Counted from the first letter of the stretch, positions 24,145 through 33,007 are shown. The stretch is DNA of 48,987 nt from JBBDMW01 sp040878005 (GCA_040878005.1 JBBDMW010000070.1:1-48987), one strand, 5' to 3'. The notes: generated by a model not told the origin, from the letters alone. Numbers and translations are program-made.

Positions 24145-25029
24145 TCACACGGGCATAGTGCGCTTCGTATACGTGCGGCCTGCGATGGCGGTGTCTTCCC
24201 TGTGACCTGCGACCACCATCACTCCTTCATCTATCTTCTGGGCGATGTCCTCGGGCGTGCAGCCATCCAGGAATGGGACTCCCTCCGCTTTCGCTGCAGC
24301 CAGCACCCGCGCGCGCGCCTCCACCATCTCCGGCGGGTACGGGTTGCGGGGCGCCTTCTTGTAGCCGAACGACATGCCAAGGTCGCCGGGGCCCCACTCT
24401 GCAAACCCGATGCCTGGCACCTTCATCGTCGCCTCGACGTTCGAGAGCGCGCGTATATTCTCTATCTTGATGCCGAGCAGCAACTCACCCTCGGGATTGA
24501 GCGGCCAGGCATCGGCCTTATCCAAATAAGTGTCGTCGTCAATGCCCCAGACTGGCGCCGCTGAGGGCTGGGCGCCCACGCCCCTGAGACCCGGCCCAAG
24601 GCCATCGCCCACACCCTGCTTGTGAATGGGGTACCGGCAGATCTCTACGAACGCCTGCACGGCTTCCGGGCTTTCGGCCTGGCAAAGGAGAATCCCATGC
24701 ACCCCGCGGGCCAGGATCTGCCTGAACTGCCAGGCGTTGGCACGCACTATTTCCTCGGTGGACCCCTCCACCGGCGTCTCTACTATCACCGGCGGTGTCC
24801 GATGACCACTGTTGGCCGGCCCACCATCTGCCAGGCCGCGCATGTACTCGTCCAGGCCCGCCATGTTGAACGAGCCGTGCTCCATGCCTACGTTTATATA
24901 GTCAGCCCATGTCCTGGCGTCACGCCTGCCCGCTTCATACGTCAGTTCTGCACCGGTATGTCCACCCACGTAATAGATGGGCTGGCCCTGCTCAAGCAGT
25001 TCTACCGCACGGTTGATCCGTTTCGCCAT
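24145..25029 (-). CDS. HpcH/HpaI aldolase-family protein
   Basis: A class II pyruvate aldolase-like protein of about 294 residues. It has the PVIVETPVEGSTEE and GIHGILLCQAESPEAVQAFVE style segments of the family, ELLLGIKIENIRALSN with the metal-binding Glu, and FAEWGPGDLGMSFG with the Asp ligand. Such enzymes cleave or form 4-hydroxy-2-keto acids or related compounds. A long insertion (GVGDGLGPGLRGVGAQPSAAP) around residue 145 is atypical. The ATG at 25029 is preferred because AGGGG lies 9 nt upstream; another ATG at 25035 is too close to it. The divergent MFS gene may carry its substrate. Confidence 0.82.
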   Translation of the reverse strand: MAKRINRAVELLEQGQPIYYVGGHTGAELTYEAGRRDARTWADYINVGMEHGSFNMAGLDEYMRGLADGGPANSGHRTPPVIVETPVEGSTEEIVRANAWQFRQILARGVHGILLCQAESPEAVQAFVEICRYPIHKQGVGDGLGPGLRGVGAQPSAAPVWGIDDDTYLDKADAWPLNPEGELLLGIKIENIRALSNVEATMKVPGIGFAEWGPGDLGMSFGYKKAPRNPYPPEMVEARARVLAAAKAEGVPFLDGCTPEDIAQKIDEGVMVVAGHREDTAIAGRTYTKRTMPV

Positions 25030-25236
25030 GTTCATTTGCCCCTGGAATGCGCTTCTAGCCCGGCTCACGGCGGCAAGCTTACGGTCTCAGGGCCAATTGA
25101 GCAAAGACCACTTCATACTGGAGGAAGTGCAACGCAGCCATGATGAGGTAGGTGTAGACTCTCGCCGGTGAATTTTCCGGAGATGCCGGAGTAAGCATTA
25201 ACTAAACCCGCCGCATCAGCATGGACTGAGGTGATA

Positions 25237-26532
25237 ATGGCCAGGGACGCGACAGTTGGAGGTGCCGGGGACGCAGCAGGAACGTCACGAGGTGCGCCAG
25301 CTTCAACCGGTGCCGCAGATGCGCCGGAGCGCGAATCCATCCGCCTGATGATCGGCCTGTCGGCGGGCCACGGTGTGAAGCACCTGTGCCAGGGAGCGCT
25401 TCTCATCCTGATGCCCAGCATCAGGTCTGCGCTGGGCCTTTCTGACGTGGCCGTAGGCGGCATCTTCACAGCACAGCAGATATCCAGCGGAACCGCCAAC
25501 GCCCCGGCGGGAATCCTGACCGATATGTTTCGCCGCCGGGTGGCGCTCATGCTGGTGGTCAGCATGCTCTGCGTCACCACCGCTTACCTCTTCATTGGCC
25601 TGACCCAGTGGTACTGGCTGTTGCTTTTGGCAGTAGTGGTACTTGGAACCGGCACATCTCTATGGCATGCCCCTGCTTTCGCCACCCTTGCCGCCCGTTA
25701 TCCGGAACGCAGAGGGCTGGCAATGTCCGCCCACCTCACCGGAGCGCAGGTTGGGGATACCACCGCTCCGCTGGTGATCGGGCTTGTCCTGGGCGGATTC
25801 GCAATCTGGGGGCTCAGCTGGGCTGGGCTTGAGTGGCGAATGGTGGCGCTGCTGCTGGTGATTCCGGCAGCGGGCACGGGAGCGCTGGTGCTCGCCCTGT
25901 TCAAGAGCGGCGGCAACGGGGTGGCCGCAAAGGTATCGCTGACGGATTACCTGTCCGCGACCAGGCGTCTGTTCAAGAACCCCGGCGTACTGTCCATGGT
26001 TGCCCTCCACGCCACCCGGGGCGCGGCTCACCAGAGCTTCCAGATCTTCCTGGTGATCTATATGTCTGATGTGCTCCGGTACAGCCCGCTGATGATCGGC
26101 GTGCACATATCGCTGCTAACGCTGGCAGGCATAATCTCAACGCCCCTGATGGGCGCCCTGTCTGACCGCATTGGCCGCAAGCCGGTGATCATCGGAATGA
26201 TGTCCACGCTGGCTGCGATAATCTTCACATTCACCATTTTCGAATCCGGGTGGCCCATGGCCATAGCGTTGGCGTTCCTGGGCATGGTGCTCTTCTCGGT
26301 GATGCCCATCATCACAGCGGCTGCCATGGACGTCACGGACAAAGGCTCAGAAGGAACCTCTATCGCGTTGATGTTCGCCGGCGGCGCAGTTATCGGAGCG
26401 TTCGCCCCAGTGGCCGCAGGAGCGATCAACTCCAGGTGGGATTTCCAGGGCGTAGTGATCTTTGCCGGATCAATTGCGACCATCGGAGCGCTGATTGCAA
26501 TGATCGCACCCACGGTGCGGCGACGGGCATAG
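25237..26532 (+). CDS. MFS transporter
   Basis: A 12-helix major facilitator superfamily protein of about 431 residues. The signature loop is APAGILTDMFRRRVAL after helix 2, and the second half has MGALSDRIGRKPVIIG. A charged, Ala/Gly-rich N-terminal tail (about 30 residues) precedes the first helix, and a short middle loop separates the halves. GAGG lies 5 nt before the ATG at 25237. It is divergent from the aldolase gene and ends at a 16-bp hairpin. The substrate is unknown. Confidence 0.85.
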   Translation: MARDATVGGAGDAAGTSRGAPASTGAADAPERESIRLMIGLSAGHGVKHLCQGALLILMPSIRSALGLSDVAVGGIFTAQQISSGTANAPAGILTDMFRRRVALMLVVSMLCVTTAYLFIGLTQWYWLLLLAVVVLGTGTSLWHAPAFATLAARYPERRGLAMSAHLTGAQVGDTTAPLVIGLVLGGFAIWGLSWAGLEWRMVALLLVIPAAGTGALVLALFKSGGNGVAAKVSLTDYLSATRRLFKNPGVLSMVALHATRGAAHQSFQIFLVIYMSDVLRYSPLMIGVHISLLTLAGIISTPLMGALSDRIGRKPVIIGMMSTLAAIIFTFTIFESGWPMAIALAFLGMVLFSVMPIITAAAMDVTDKGSEGTSIALMFAGGAVIGAFAPVAAGAINSRWDFQGVVIFAGSIATIGALIAMIAPTVRRRA

Positions 26533-26559
26533 CGGAAGAACAACTCTCGCCCTGCGCGC

Positions 26560-26599
26560 ATCGGGCCGCCAGCGCATGGGAACGCGCTGGCGGCCCGAT
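26560..26599. terminator. Hairpin terminator between convergent genes
   Basis: A perfect 16-bp stem (ATCGGGCCGCCAGCGC and its complement) with an 8-nt loop. It lies between the MFS gene and the minus-strand small gene ending at 26630, so it serves both directions. No T-run is seen. Confidence 0.7.
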
Positions 26600-26629
26600 A
26601 AGAATCCTTGGCCGGGTTGGGGTAGTGAA

Positions 26630-26845
26630 CTATGGCTCAGAGTGATAGCTGCAAGTGAAGGAGCTGTCGGGACTGCAGCTGCAGGAGTCAACCCGCACCC
26701 GCGCCGGAACCAACGCCTTCGCCTTGTCACGTGAATGGGATCCGGTAAGAACACCCACTACGTCTATCTTGAGCAGCACCGCCGCTCCCCAGATGATCCC
26801 CGCCACTAGCATGAGACCAATCATTACGGCTTGAAACGTCTCCAC
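26630..26845 (-). CDS. DUF378-like small membrane protein with Cys tail
   Basis: A small protein of about 71 residues from a GTG at 26845 preceded by GAGGGG; a TTG at 26890 would add 15 residues. One helix (MIGLMLVAGIIWGAAVLLKIDVVGVLTG) repeats the WG-x8-D-x-V-x-x-LTG pattern of the DUF378 protein encoded 150 bp upstream on the same strand, so it is a diverged paralogue with only half the fold. The tail is unusual: ALVPARVRVDSCSCSPDSS and then FTCSYHSEP, with three Cys and a His that could bind metal. Function is unknown. Confidence 0.55.
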   Translation of the reverse strand: METFQAVMIGLMLVAGIIWGAAVLLKIDVVGVLTGSHSRDKAKALVPARVRVDSCSCSPDSSFTCSYHSEP

Positions 26846-26995
26846 TGGCCCCTCACTTTGTTGAAAGCTACGATCCCAGTCCTGCTCCAATGATCTACTG
26901 GGAACGCCTGGAGGTCAATGATCCCCATGGCCCCCAAGTGTCACAGCCCAGCCTGACCGACGCTCGCTTTACACCGCTGCCCTGCCAGGAAGCCA

Positions 26996-27223
26996 TCAGA
27001 TAACGTTCGTGTCGGTATCAAGCAGCGGAATGATTGCAGTCAGGGCGATTATCCCGGCTATCGCTACGAGCACATACACAATGCGTGTTGCCGTATTCAT
27101 CCTGCCGAAGTCGCCAGCTCCCGTAACTGCGGCTACCAGGTCTACTCTGAACAGTGCCACGAGGCCCCAGTTGATTGCGCCTATGGCTGCCAACACTATG
27201 GCTATAACCTGAACGATTTCCAT
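26996..27223 (-). CDS. DUF378-family membrane protein
   Basis: A 75-residue membrane protein of the DUF378 (YuzA-like) family. It has two helices: IVQVIAIVLAAIGAINWGLVALFRVDLVAAVTG, which carries the family's GAINWGL motif, and RIVYVLVAIAGIIALTAII. GGAGG lies 9 nt before the ATG at 27223. The biological role of the family is not known. Together with the neighbouring paralogue and the stress-type protein upstream it forms a run of small membrane proteins on one strand. Confidence 0.82.
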   Translation of the reverse strand: MEIVQVIAIVLAAIGAINWGLVALFRVDLVAAVTGAGDFGRMNTATRIVYVLVAIAGIIALTAIIPLLDTDTNVI

Positions 27224-27322
27224 TGACTGAAACCTCCATGACAAAACATGCCGCCGACAGTCAAATCAATGCTGCCGACAGCGATAACGGGTGAATGGCG
27301 GCTGGTACTTTAGCCGAAAACC

Positions 27323-27835
27323 TTAACGGCCGTCTTTCTCGTCCAGGAGAATCCTCCTGGCTTCCGGCTGGCGAGCGCCTGCGGCCACCAGGACCAGGAT
27401 GTCCCCTTCTTTCAGGCGGTTCTCGTAGTGTTCGGCGTCGGACTCTGAGATTCCCAGGCCGGCCAGGGCCCCGGCCAGACCTCCTGTCACTGCTCCGGTC
27501 CCGGCTCCTGCAAGAACGGCTGCTAGAGGTCCGGCCACTACCAACCCGATGCCCGTAATAGTCAGCGCCGTACCGCCAACCAAAAGTCCGGCTATGGTGC
27601 CGAGCACACCGCCTGTGACCGCGCCTATGCCGGCGCCCTTGGCAACGTCCTCACCGGCGCCTGACTCCCTGCCGACCTCTTCAGCCGTTTCGGCGTCCTG
27701 TGCGACAACACTGACATCGTCGGTTGTAAAGCCGGCTGCCATCAGTTCACGGACAGCATTCTCAGCATCCTGAGTGTTGTCATATATCTGGACTATGACG
27801 TTCTGGTAGTCCGTTCGCCTTCCGGTTGTCGTCAT
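27323..27835 (-). CDS. General stress protein, YflT/DUF1269-like
   Basis: A 170-residue protein with an N-terminal alpha/beta domain (NVIVQIYDNTQDAENAVRELMAAGF, DDVSVVAQD) of the general-stress/YflT type. A long glycine-zipper hydrophobic hairpin follows (GAGIGAVTGGVLGTIAGLLVGG, AGAGTGAVTGGLAGALAGLG). The C-terminal part (YENRLKEGDILVLV) closes the first fold. AAAGGAG lies 8 nt before the ATG at 27835. Relatives are induced by heat, salt or ethanol, and a role in membrane stress is inferred from that. The C-terminal RILLDEKDGR is followed by the DUF378 genes on the same strand. Confidence 0.8.
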   Translation of the reverse strand: MTTTGRRTDYQNVIVQIYDNTQDAENAVRELMAAGFTTDDVSVVAQDAETAEEVGRESGAGEDVAKGAGIGAVTGGVLGTIAGLLVGGTALTITGIGLVVAGPLAAVLAGAGTGAVTGGLAGALAGLGISESDAEHYENRLKEGDILVLVAAGARQPEARRILLDEKDGR

Positions 27836-28136
27836 ATCGGCGACTCCTTTCGATGGTGCGTATAGCAATACGCGCTTTACGAATCAGGCTTCGCGGCCGG
27901 ATAAGCCACGTTCTGAGTTTGGGGATTGGCACAGTTGCCGGTAACGTCCGCCCGTGTGCCAGCCCGGGGATACATTTGGATGATTCGGTCAGCCTCGAAT
28001 AGGATGACCATTCGAAGGCATTCGGGTGCAGGGCTTTGAGCGCGCTGGAGACAGTTGAGGCGCCACAGACGCATGTATAAACTGCGGCCACGCATGTCCA
28101 TCAGGTTTCATGCGACCTGCAGTCAGGAGGATTTTG

Positions 28137-28991
28137 TTGCAGGCCATAGATATCCACGCGCATGTTCCAAGGCAGCCGGGGCTGGAAGAGTCCGGCATTG
28201 AATCCGGGCTTCGGAAGATGTTCAGGATGAAAGCGCCGCCACCTGATCCCACCGGGATGGCCGAGCGGTATCGCTTGGTGGATGCCATGGCCGTCATTTT
28301 CTCGGTGGACGCCGAAACAGCCACGGGAGACAAGCCTGACTCCAATGACTACGTCGCTGAAATCGTGAACGCCCATCCCGATGTATTCATGGGCTTCGCC
28401 AGCGTGGACCCGTGGAAAGGCTCAGCCGCCGTGGACGAACTGGAACGGTCAGTCCGCGACCTGGGACTGAGAGGCCTGAAGCTTCATCCCGTTCACCAGG
28501 CGTTCTATCCTGATGACGCACGATTTCACTCCCTCTTTGCCAAATGCTCCGAGTTGGGTGTGCCGGTCCTGATTCACACTGGGTACGCGGCGGCTGGAGC
28601 AGGAACGCCAGGAGGCGGTGGGTTCAAACTGGCACACTCCCGGCCAATACCTCATATCGACAATATCGCCGCCGAGTTCCCGGAGTTGACTATCATCATG
28701 GCTCACCCAGCGTGGCCCTGGATCGAAGAGCAGATTGCGGTGGCCCTGCATAAGCCGAACGTTTATCTTGACCTGTCCGGCTGGGCGCCGAAGTATATCC
28801 CGGACAGGCTGATACAGGAAGCGAACTCCCGGCTCAGGGACAAGGTCCTGTTCGGGTCAGACTATCCCTACATGCCGCCGGAGAGGTGGCTGGAGGAATT
28901 CGAGCAACTGGATATCCGCGACGATGTGCGCCCCAAGATTCTCCTGGAAAATGCGCAGCGGGTCCTGGGAATCACTGGAAAAGGCGGCTGA
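28137..28991 (+). CDS. Amidohydrolase (ACMSD-like, amidohydro_2 family)
   Basis: A metal-dependent TIM-barrel hydrolase/decarboxylase of about 284 residues. Metal-ligand motifs are DIHAHV at the N-terminus (H-x-H), IHTGY near residue 140, MAHPAWPW near 190 and FGSDYPYM near 240 (catalytic Asp). This is the layout of 2-amino-3-carboxymuconate semialdehyde decarboxylase and gamma-resorcylate decarboxylase-type enzymes. The start is a TTG at 28137, six nt after AGGAGG; the ATG at 28110 lies before the ribosome site. The substrate is unknown, probably an aromatic or keto acid breakdown product. Monocistronic. Confidence 0.87.
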   Translation: MQAIDIHAHVPRQPGLEESGIESGLRKMFRMKAPPPDPTGMAERYRLVDAMAVIFSVDAETATGDKPDSNDYVAEIVNAHPDVFMGFASVDPWKGSAAVDELERSVRDLGLRGLKLHPVHQAFYPDDARFHSLFAKCSELGVPVLIHTGYAAAGAGTPGGGGFKLAHSRPIPHIDNIAAEFPELTIIMAHPAWPWIEEQIAVALHKPNVYLDLSGWAPKYIPDRLIQEANSRLRDKVLFGSDYPYMPPERWLEEFEQLDIRDDVRPKILLENAQRVLGITGKGG

Positions 28992-29053
28992 AATCTGTCA
29001 CTGACCGCTTCCCGTCGCCACTGAAGCTGCGAACAGTCGAAGCGTGTGGCTGG

Positions 29054-29659
29054 TTACTTCTTGAGCAACCCTTGCTGCTTTAGCACAGTGATGACGCGGG
29101 CAGCACCGGCGTCTAACGACTCCAGCTCAGTGTCCACAGTCACTTCGGGGTCAATGGGCGGTTCGTAGGGGTCCGAGACGCCGGTAAAGTTCTTGATCTC
29201 ACCGCGCAGCGCCTTCTCATAGAGCCCCTTGGTGTCACGACGTATCAGTTCTTCCACCGAGCACTTGACGTACACCTCCACGAAATCCTTTACGCTGGCC
29301 CTTATCTCATCCCGCACCTCGCGATATGGAGAGATGGCGGCCACGATGACTGCCACATCATTCCTGGCCAGCAGGCGCGCCACGTATCCGATCCGGCGAA
29401 TGTTGATGTCGCGGTCTTCCCTGGAGAAGCCGAGGCCCCTGCTCAGGTTCTGTCGCACCTGGTCTCCGTCGAGCACTTCGACGCGCATGCCGGCCTGGAG
29501 CAGGGGCTCCTCGATGGAGCGCGCCAGCGTAGACTTGCCGGCCCCGGAAAGGCCCGTCAGCCAGACCACGAACCCTTTCGAGGGGCCAACGCGGGCTGCC
29601 GTTTCAACGCTTGGACGTGATTCCACCTGGGAGGCCACTGCGGCCGGGTCGTTGTTCAT
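29054..29659 (-). CDS. cysC: Adenylylsulfate kinase
   Basis: APS kinase, about 201 residues, phosphorylates adenylylsulfate to PAPS. The P-loop GLSGAGKST is near residue 37, and the APS-binding stretch DGDQVRQNLSRGLGFSREDR and NIRRIGYVARLL are intact, as is the C-terminal DPYEPP motif. It stands alone, without ATP sulfurylase or the rest of a sulfate-reduction operon. It is 157 bp downstream of the ABC permease on the same strand, so it may belong to the RiPP operon and supply PAPS to its sulfotransferase. The ATG at 29659 is used; a GTG at 29674 lacks a ribosome site. Confidence 0.9.
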   Translation of the reverse strand: MNNDPAAVASQVESRPSVETAARVGPSKGFVVWLTGLSGAGKSTLARSIEEPLLQAGMRVEVLDGDQVRQNLSRGLGFSREDRDINIRRIGYVARLLARNDVAVIVAAISPYREVRDEIRASVKDFVEVYVKCSVEELIRRDTKGLYEKALRGEIKNFTGVSDPYEPPIDPEVTVDTELESLDAGAARVITVLKQQGLLKK

Positions 29660-29815
29660 GCGTTCGCGCTTCACAATGATTGGAGCATAAGCGGATTGCT
29701 GAGGCGTACTCCTGCACCAAGAGTAAAGGTTGGGTGCAGAAATATGAGAGCCATCAGCATCATGCTAACCGGCCAATACGGTCCTCCGGTGGAAAGAGGT
29801 CGAACGGCCGAAAGC

Positions 29816-30625
29816 CTAGTAATGAGCAAGGCTCCCGTCAATCCGGGCCTGGTGCATAGCCTTTCGCAGCGTGAATATGCCTATTGGCATGAGGACGGCT
29901 GCGTATATCGCCAGCGCTCCAAGCCTTGGGGCAAGCTCAGGAATTGTGGAGCCCTGCAGAACGGCGAGCCGCATGGCCTCAATGGCATGGGTCTGGGGCA
30001 GCATCTGCGCCACGCCCTGGAGCCACGCCGGCAGTATTCCAACAGGATACAAAGTGCCGCTCAGCATGCCTGATGCCAGGACAATGATCGCCGTGAAGGG
30101 GTCTCCCTGCTTGAACACCAACGTGAAACTCGCAGCCACGATTCCCAGGCTGCCCATGACCATGATTGTCAGAAGAACCGTCACCACAGCGCTCATTACG
30201 TTGGCCCCGGCAAATGACAGGCCCAGGATAAACAGGCCGCCGAACATGGCAACGAACAGGAACAGCGTGGACCGCAGGAACGGATAAAGCGACCAGCCGA
30301 ACATCATCGTCGGCAGGCTGGTCGGCGTAAGCACCAGAATCTCCAGAGTGCCCGTGACCTGCGCTGATCTCAGCGCACCCGTGAATGACCGCAGCGCAGT
30401 CCCTGAATACCCCACGATTATGATGCCAACAAGTGCAAATGCCGGGTAGTTGCCTCCGTACTCGTCCACAGGCGACACATCTACCTGGTTGAACAGCCTG
30501 CCCATGAAGTACAGGCTCACCAGCGGCACCGCCAGACCAACGGCCTGCATGGCGAATGAGAGACGGTAGCTACGGGCCTGCTGCCAATCACGCCATAGGA
30601 ACGCATAGAGCTTGCGAAGGATCAT
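29816..30625 (-). CDS. ABC-2 type transporter permease
   Basis: A 269-residue ABC-2 permease with six hydrophobic helices. The N-terminal amphipathic stretch (RKLYAFLWRDWQQARSYRLSF) and the helices near LVGIIIVGYSGTAL, LVLTPTSLPTMMF and LPQTHAIEAMRLAVL are typical of DrrB-like exporters. The last segment, PQTHAIEAMR, is the ABC-2 signature. The start ATG overlaps the ATPase stop by four bases, showing coupling. With that ATPase it forms the D-type exporter of the RiPP operon and presumably secretes the mature peptide. Confidence 0.88.
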   Translation of the reverse strand: MILRKLYAFLWRDWQQARSYRLSFAMQAVGLAVPLVSLYFMGRLFNQVDVSPVDEYGGNYPAFALVGIIIVGYSGTALRSFTGALRSAQVTGTLEILVLTPTSLPTMMFGWSLYPFLRSTLFLFVAMFGGLFILGLSFAGANVMSAVVTVLLTIMVMGSLGIVAASFTLVFKQGDPFTAIIVLASGMLSGTLYPVGILPAWLQGVAQMLPQTHAIEAMRLAVLQGSTIPELAPRLGALAIYAAVLMPIGIFTLRKAMHQARIDGSLAHY

Positions 30626-31623
30626 CGGGAACGCTCCGACAACTCAACTATCACATCTGTCAGTGAGCCCTGCTGCTGGACAACCTGGCTGACACGCCCA
30701 CCTGAGCGAACCAACTGATCTACAACAATCGGGATATCGGTTTCGGGATCATCCACAGACATCTCCAGCGTGTACTGGCGGTGGCCATTGGGAGACTGCA
30801 CAAGCAGATCATGGACGCCGCTGGAAGACCTAAGCGCCGTTATGGTTTCCTGTGAGATGCCATCGACTGTGATGCGGCACCTCCGGCGGTCGAGGCTCCG
30901 GCTCAGGTTCTCCGCGGTATCGCAGGCTTTGACGACACCCTTGTCCATGACTGCGACCTGCGAGCAGAGGTAGCTCGCCTCTTCCATATTGTGTGTGGCT
31001 ATGATGATCGTCCGGTTCAATTGTTTGATCAGCACATCCTTGATGAATATCCACAGCCTGCGTGCGCTGAGCGGGTCCAGGCTTCGTGTTGGCTCGTCAA
31101 GGAGCAGAATCTGCGGATCGGCCAGCAAGCCACGTGCAATGGCGAGCCGGTGCTTCATGCCAGTCGAGTACTTCATCACGGGCTCTTCTGACGCGTCCTG
31201 CAGGTCCACTATTTCCAGGACCTCCTCAACTCTCTCCATGACCTTTTTCTGCGGAACCTCGAACAGGTTGGCGTAGAACCTCAAGTTTTGGCGGCCAGTA
31301 AGCCGCCAGTACAGGGTCCGCTCCTCGCCCGTCACGTACATCAGCTTCTTTCTTATCAGGGCGGGATTGCCGGTCACATCCTGGCCAAGTATCCGCACGG
31401 TTCCCTCTGTGGGAATGACCAGTCCGGCAAGAATTTTTAGCAGCGTGGTCTTGCCGGCGCCATTGGGACCAAGGAGGCCAAATGCGGCTCCCTCCGGCAC
31501 CGTGAGGTCCACGCCGTTCAGTGCGTCGATGGTGGTTCGACGCCAGAACAGGATGATGTCCCTGTAGCCCGCAGTCCTGGTGAAGCGCTTGTGAATGTTT
31601 TCCAGGACAACTGCGTTAGCCAT
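30622..31623 (-). CDS. ABC transporter ATP-binding protein
   Basis: A 333-residue ATPase of the DrrA/multidrug exporter type. Walker A GPNGAGKTT, Q-loop region, signature STGMKHRLAIARGLL (a variant of LSGGQ), Walker B ILLLDEPTRSLD and the switch His (IATHNMEE) are all visible. The C-terminal 110 residues (ITVDGISQETITALR and following) form a regulatory domain as in DrrA. GGAGGG lies 8 nt before the ATG. It overlaps the end of the kinase gene by 8 bp and the start of the permease by four, so it is part of a tight operon. Confidence 0.9.
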   Translation of the reverse strand: MANAVVLENIHKRFTRTAGYRDIILFWRRTTIDALNGVDLTVPEGAAFGLLGPNGAGKTTLLKILAGLVIPTEGTVRILGQDVTGNPALIRKKLMYVTGEERTLYWRLTGRQNLRFYANLFEVPQKKVMERVEEVLEIVDLQDASEEPVMKYSTGMKHRLAIARGLLADPQILLLDEPTRSLDPLSARRLWIFIKDVLIKQLNRTIIIATHNMEEASYLCSQVAVMDKGVVKACDTAENLSRSLDRRRCRITVDGISQETITALRSSSGVHDLLVQSPNGHRQYTLEMSVDDPETDIPIVVDQLVRSGGRVSQVVQQQGSLTDVIVELSERSR

Positions 31624-32668
31624 TTGAGTGCCCTCCGGATGGAGCCGCTATGGTGTCCAGCACTGCGTCTATGGCGATATCTGCGTTATCAAAGCCTCCC
31701 GGGTACTGCATGCGCCACACCGGCACCGACTTTGCCAGTCGAGCGGCGAAACCGAAGTGTCTTCGAAGCGCTTCCCCCGGCAGGAAGTGAACACATAGAG
31801 AATTTTCCATCAAGGCCAAAGTGCCCTCAACCGCAGAAAGCCGCTTCACAGTCAAATCAGAGCCAGGCTCCCGCGCACGGGAAATAATGAACAGCGAACT
31901 GAGGCGGGTGGGCTCAGGAGCGAAAGACGCCCACGTTCCATCCACGGCCACACGAAATTTGTCGTCGTTCAGGTAGCTCGGAACCGGGGCCTTCCCCGGT
32001 TCAAAGAGCCCTTCCATTGAAACCGCAGAGAGTGATGTGTACGGGAATCCCGGTTGCACCGTGAACTCCCCTTCGTTTTCATCCAGTGCCAACACATCGT
32101 CTGTGAAGAACCGGTGCCCCCGGCTGGCAAATCGAGCGGCAAGCGTGGATTTGCCGGTTCCGGGTTCTGCCAGGAAAGCGCATGCCCCTTGGGGTGTCTC
32201 AATGGCACTTGCGTGGAGGGTGCCCACGCCCTGCAGGTGCAGTGCGTACGACATCATCATTCCGTAAAGAATGCTCTGTACCCAGCGTATGCCGACTGAT
32301 GGCCCCGGCCTACACTCTATGTAGCGGCCATCGGCAGTGACCAGGAAGTCGCACTTCCCCTCCCAGCGCAGCAGATATGAACTGCCCAGGTCATAAACCA
32401 GCAGGTCGCAGTCAAGGTTGGTTGAATGGCGGGTGACCGGAGATACGCTCTGCGGTGAAGTGCCGTTCGCCTCATCATTGGGGCCGAACCTGAACTCCAT
32501 GTCCCGTGTTTTGAAACGCGCTCCCCGAAGCTCCGGCAGCCTGACATCGCTGCAAAGAAACTGACCATACACCTCGTAGTGCCAGTGAGCGCGTTGTTCC
32601 TGGCCGTTTGAACTGTGGCGACCGTTTACATTCATGGGGGACGTTTCAAATCGGGGGGTGTTTATCAC
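31616..32668 (-). CDS. HPr-kinase-like RiPP tailoring kinase
   Basis: A 350-residue protein with an HPr-kinase-like P-loop domain: TLHASAIETPQGACAFLAEPGTGKSTLAARF, then FFTDDVLALD. The N-terminal 140 residues are a beta-rich domain without known motifs. HprK-like kinases of this kind occur in lasso peptide clusters, where they phosphorylate the C-terminal serine of the precursor (paeninodin type). There is no phosphocarrier HPr gene nearby. A GTG at 32668 is used, with an ATG at 32635 as alternative. It lies right downstream of the precursor gene and overlaps the ATPase gene, which ties it to the peptide. Confidence 0.78.
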   Translation of the reverse strand: MINTPRFETSPMNVNGRHSSNGQEQRAHWHYEVYGQFLCSDVRLPELRGARFKTRDMEFRFGPNDEANGTSPQSVSPVTRHSTNLDCDLLVYDLGSSYLLRWEGKCDFLVTADGRYIECRPGPSVGIRWVQSILYGMMMSYALHLQGVGTLHASAIETPQGACAFLAEPGTGKSTLAARFASRGHRFFTDDVLALDENEGEFTVQPGFPYTSLSAVSMEGLFEPGKAPVPSYLNDDKFRVAVDGTWASFAPEPTRLSSLFIISRAREPGSDLTVKRLSAVEGTLALMENSLCVHFLPGEALRRHFGFAARLAKSVPVWRMQYPGGFDNADIAIDAVLDTIAAPSGGHSNG

Positions 32669-32698
32669 GTTACCGCCTGTGGCATGTTGTGGCCGTAG

Positions 32699-32728
32699 GC
32701 GCGGCCGCCCCGGGTGGGCCGGCCGCGC
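32699..32728 (-). terminator. GC-rich hairpin after precursor gene
   Basis: A 9-bp stem (GCGCGGCCG / CGGCCGCGC) with a 12-nt loop lies 18 bp after the precursor stop and 30 bp before the kinase start. It has no U-tract. Such a hairpin after a RiPP precursor usually lowers downstream transcription or protects the precursor mRNA. Confidence 0.55.
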
Positions 32729-32746
32729 TTTATAGGCCTGGGTGAT

Positions 32747-32953
32747 CTACGTGGTGAACGGCGAGCACTCATCACTGCTGATGGCCTCACCCGTTGTCTC
32801 GTCGTAGATCGTCTCGCCTTCAACAGGCTCGATGCCTGTCCGCTGGTTAGCGTAAAAAGCGTCCGAGCCGCCCGTGCATTTGAATGCACTGGCTGTCAGC
32901 GCCTCAACGCTGCCGTACCGCACCAAGCGCGGTGATTCGTAGGTCTTCAACAA
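32747..32953 (-). CDS. Lasso-type RiPP precursor peptide
   Basis: A 68-residue precursor starting at TTG, seven nt after GGAGG. The leader reads LKTYESPRLVRYGSVEALT. It has the Y-x-x-P-x-L spacing followed by G and a Leu-Thr, the recognition pattern of lasso leaders read by PqqD-like B1 proteins. The rest, ASAFKCTGGSDAFYANQ and on to an acidic tail ending SSDECSPFTT, is the core region. It is much longer (about 46 residues) than known lasso cores of 13-25. A nine-residue ring Ala23 to Asp31 is the only placement I find that gives an acid at position 9. Two Cys (26 and 63) could form a disulfide. Confidence 0.72.
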   Translation of the reverse strand: MLKTYESPRLVRYGSVEALTASAFKCTGGSDAFYANQRTGIEPVEGETIYDETTGEAISSDECSPFTT

Positions 32954-33007
32954 CCCAACACCTCCATTCACTGACCTGACCCCGATGCCTCCATCCCAGC
33001 ATCGAGG

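Noticed and set aside
29741..29830. A plus-strand frame (MRAISIMLTGQYGPPVERGR) that looks like the start of a glycosyltransferase.
   Set aside because: It has no ribosome site, lies between minus-strand genes and soon runs into the permease gene antisense; resemblance is too short.
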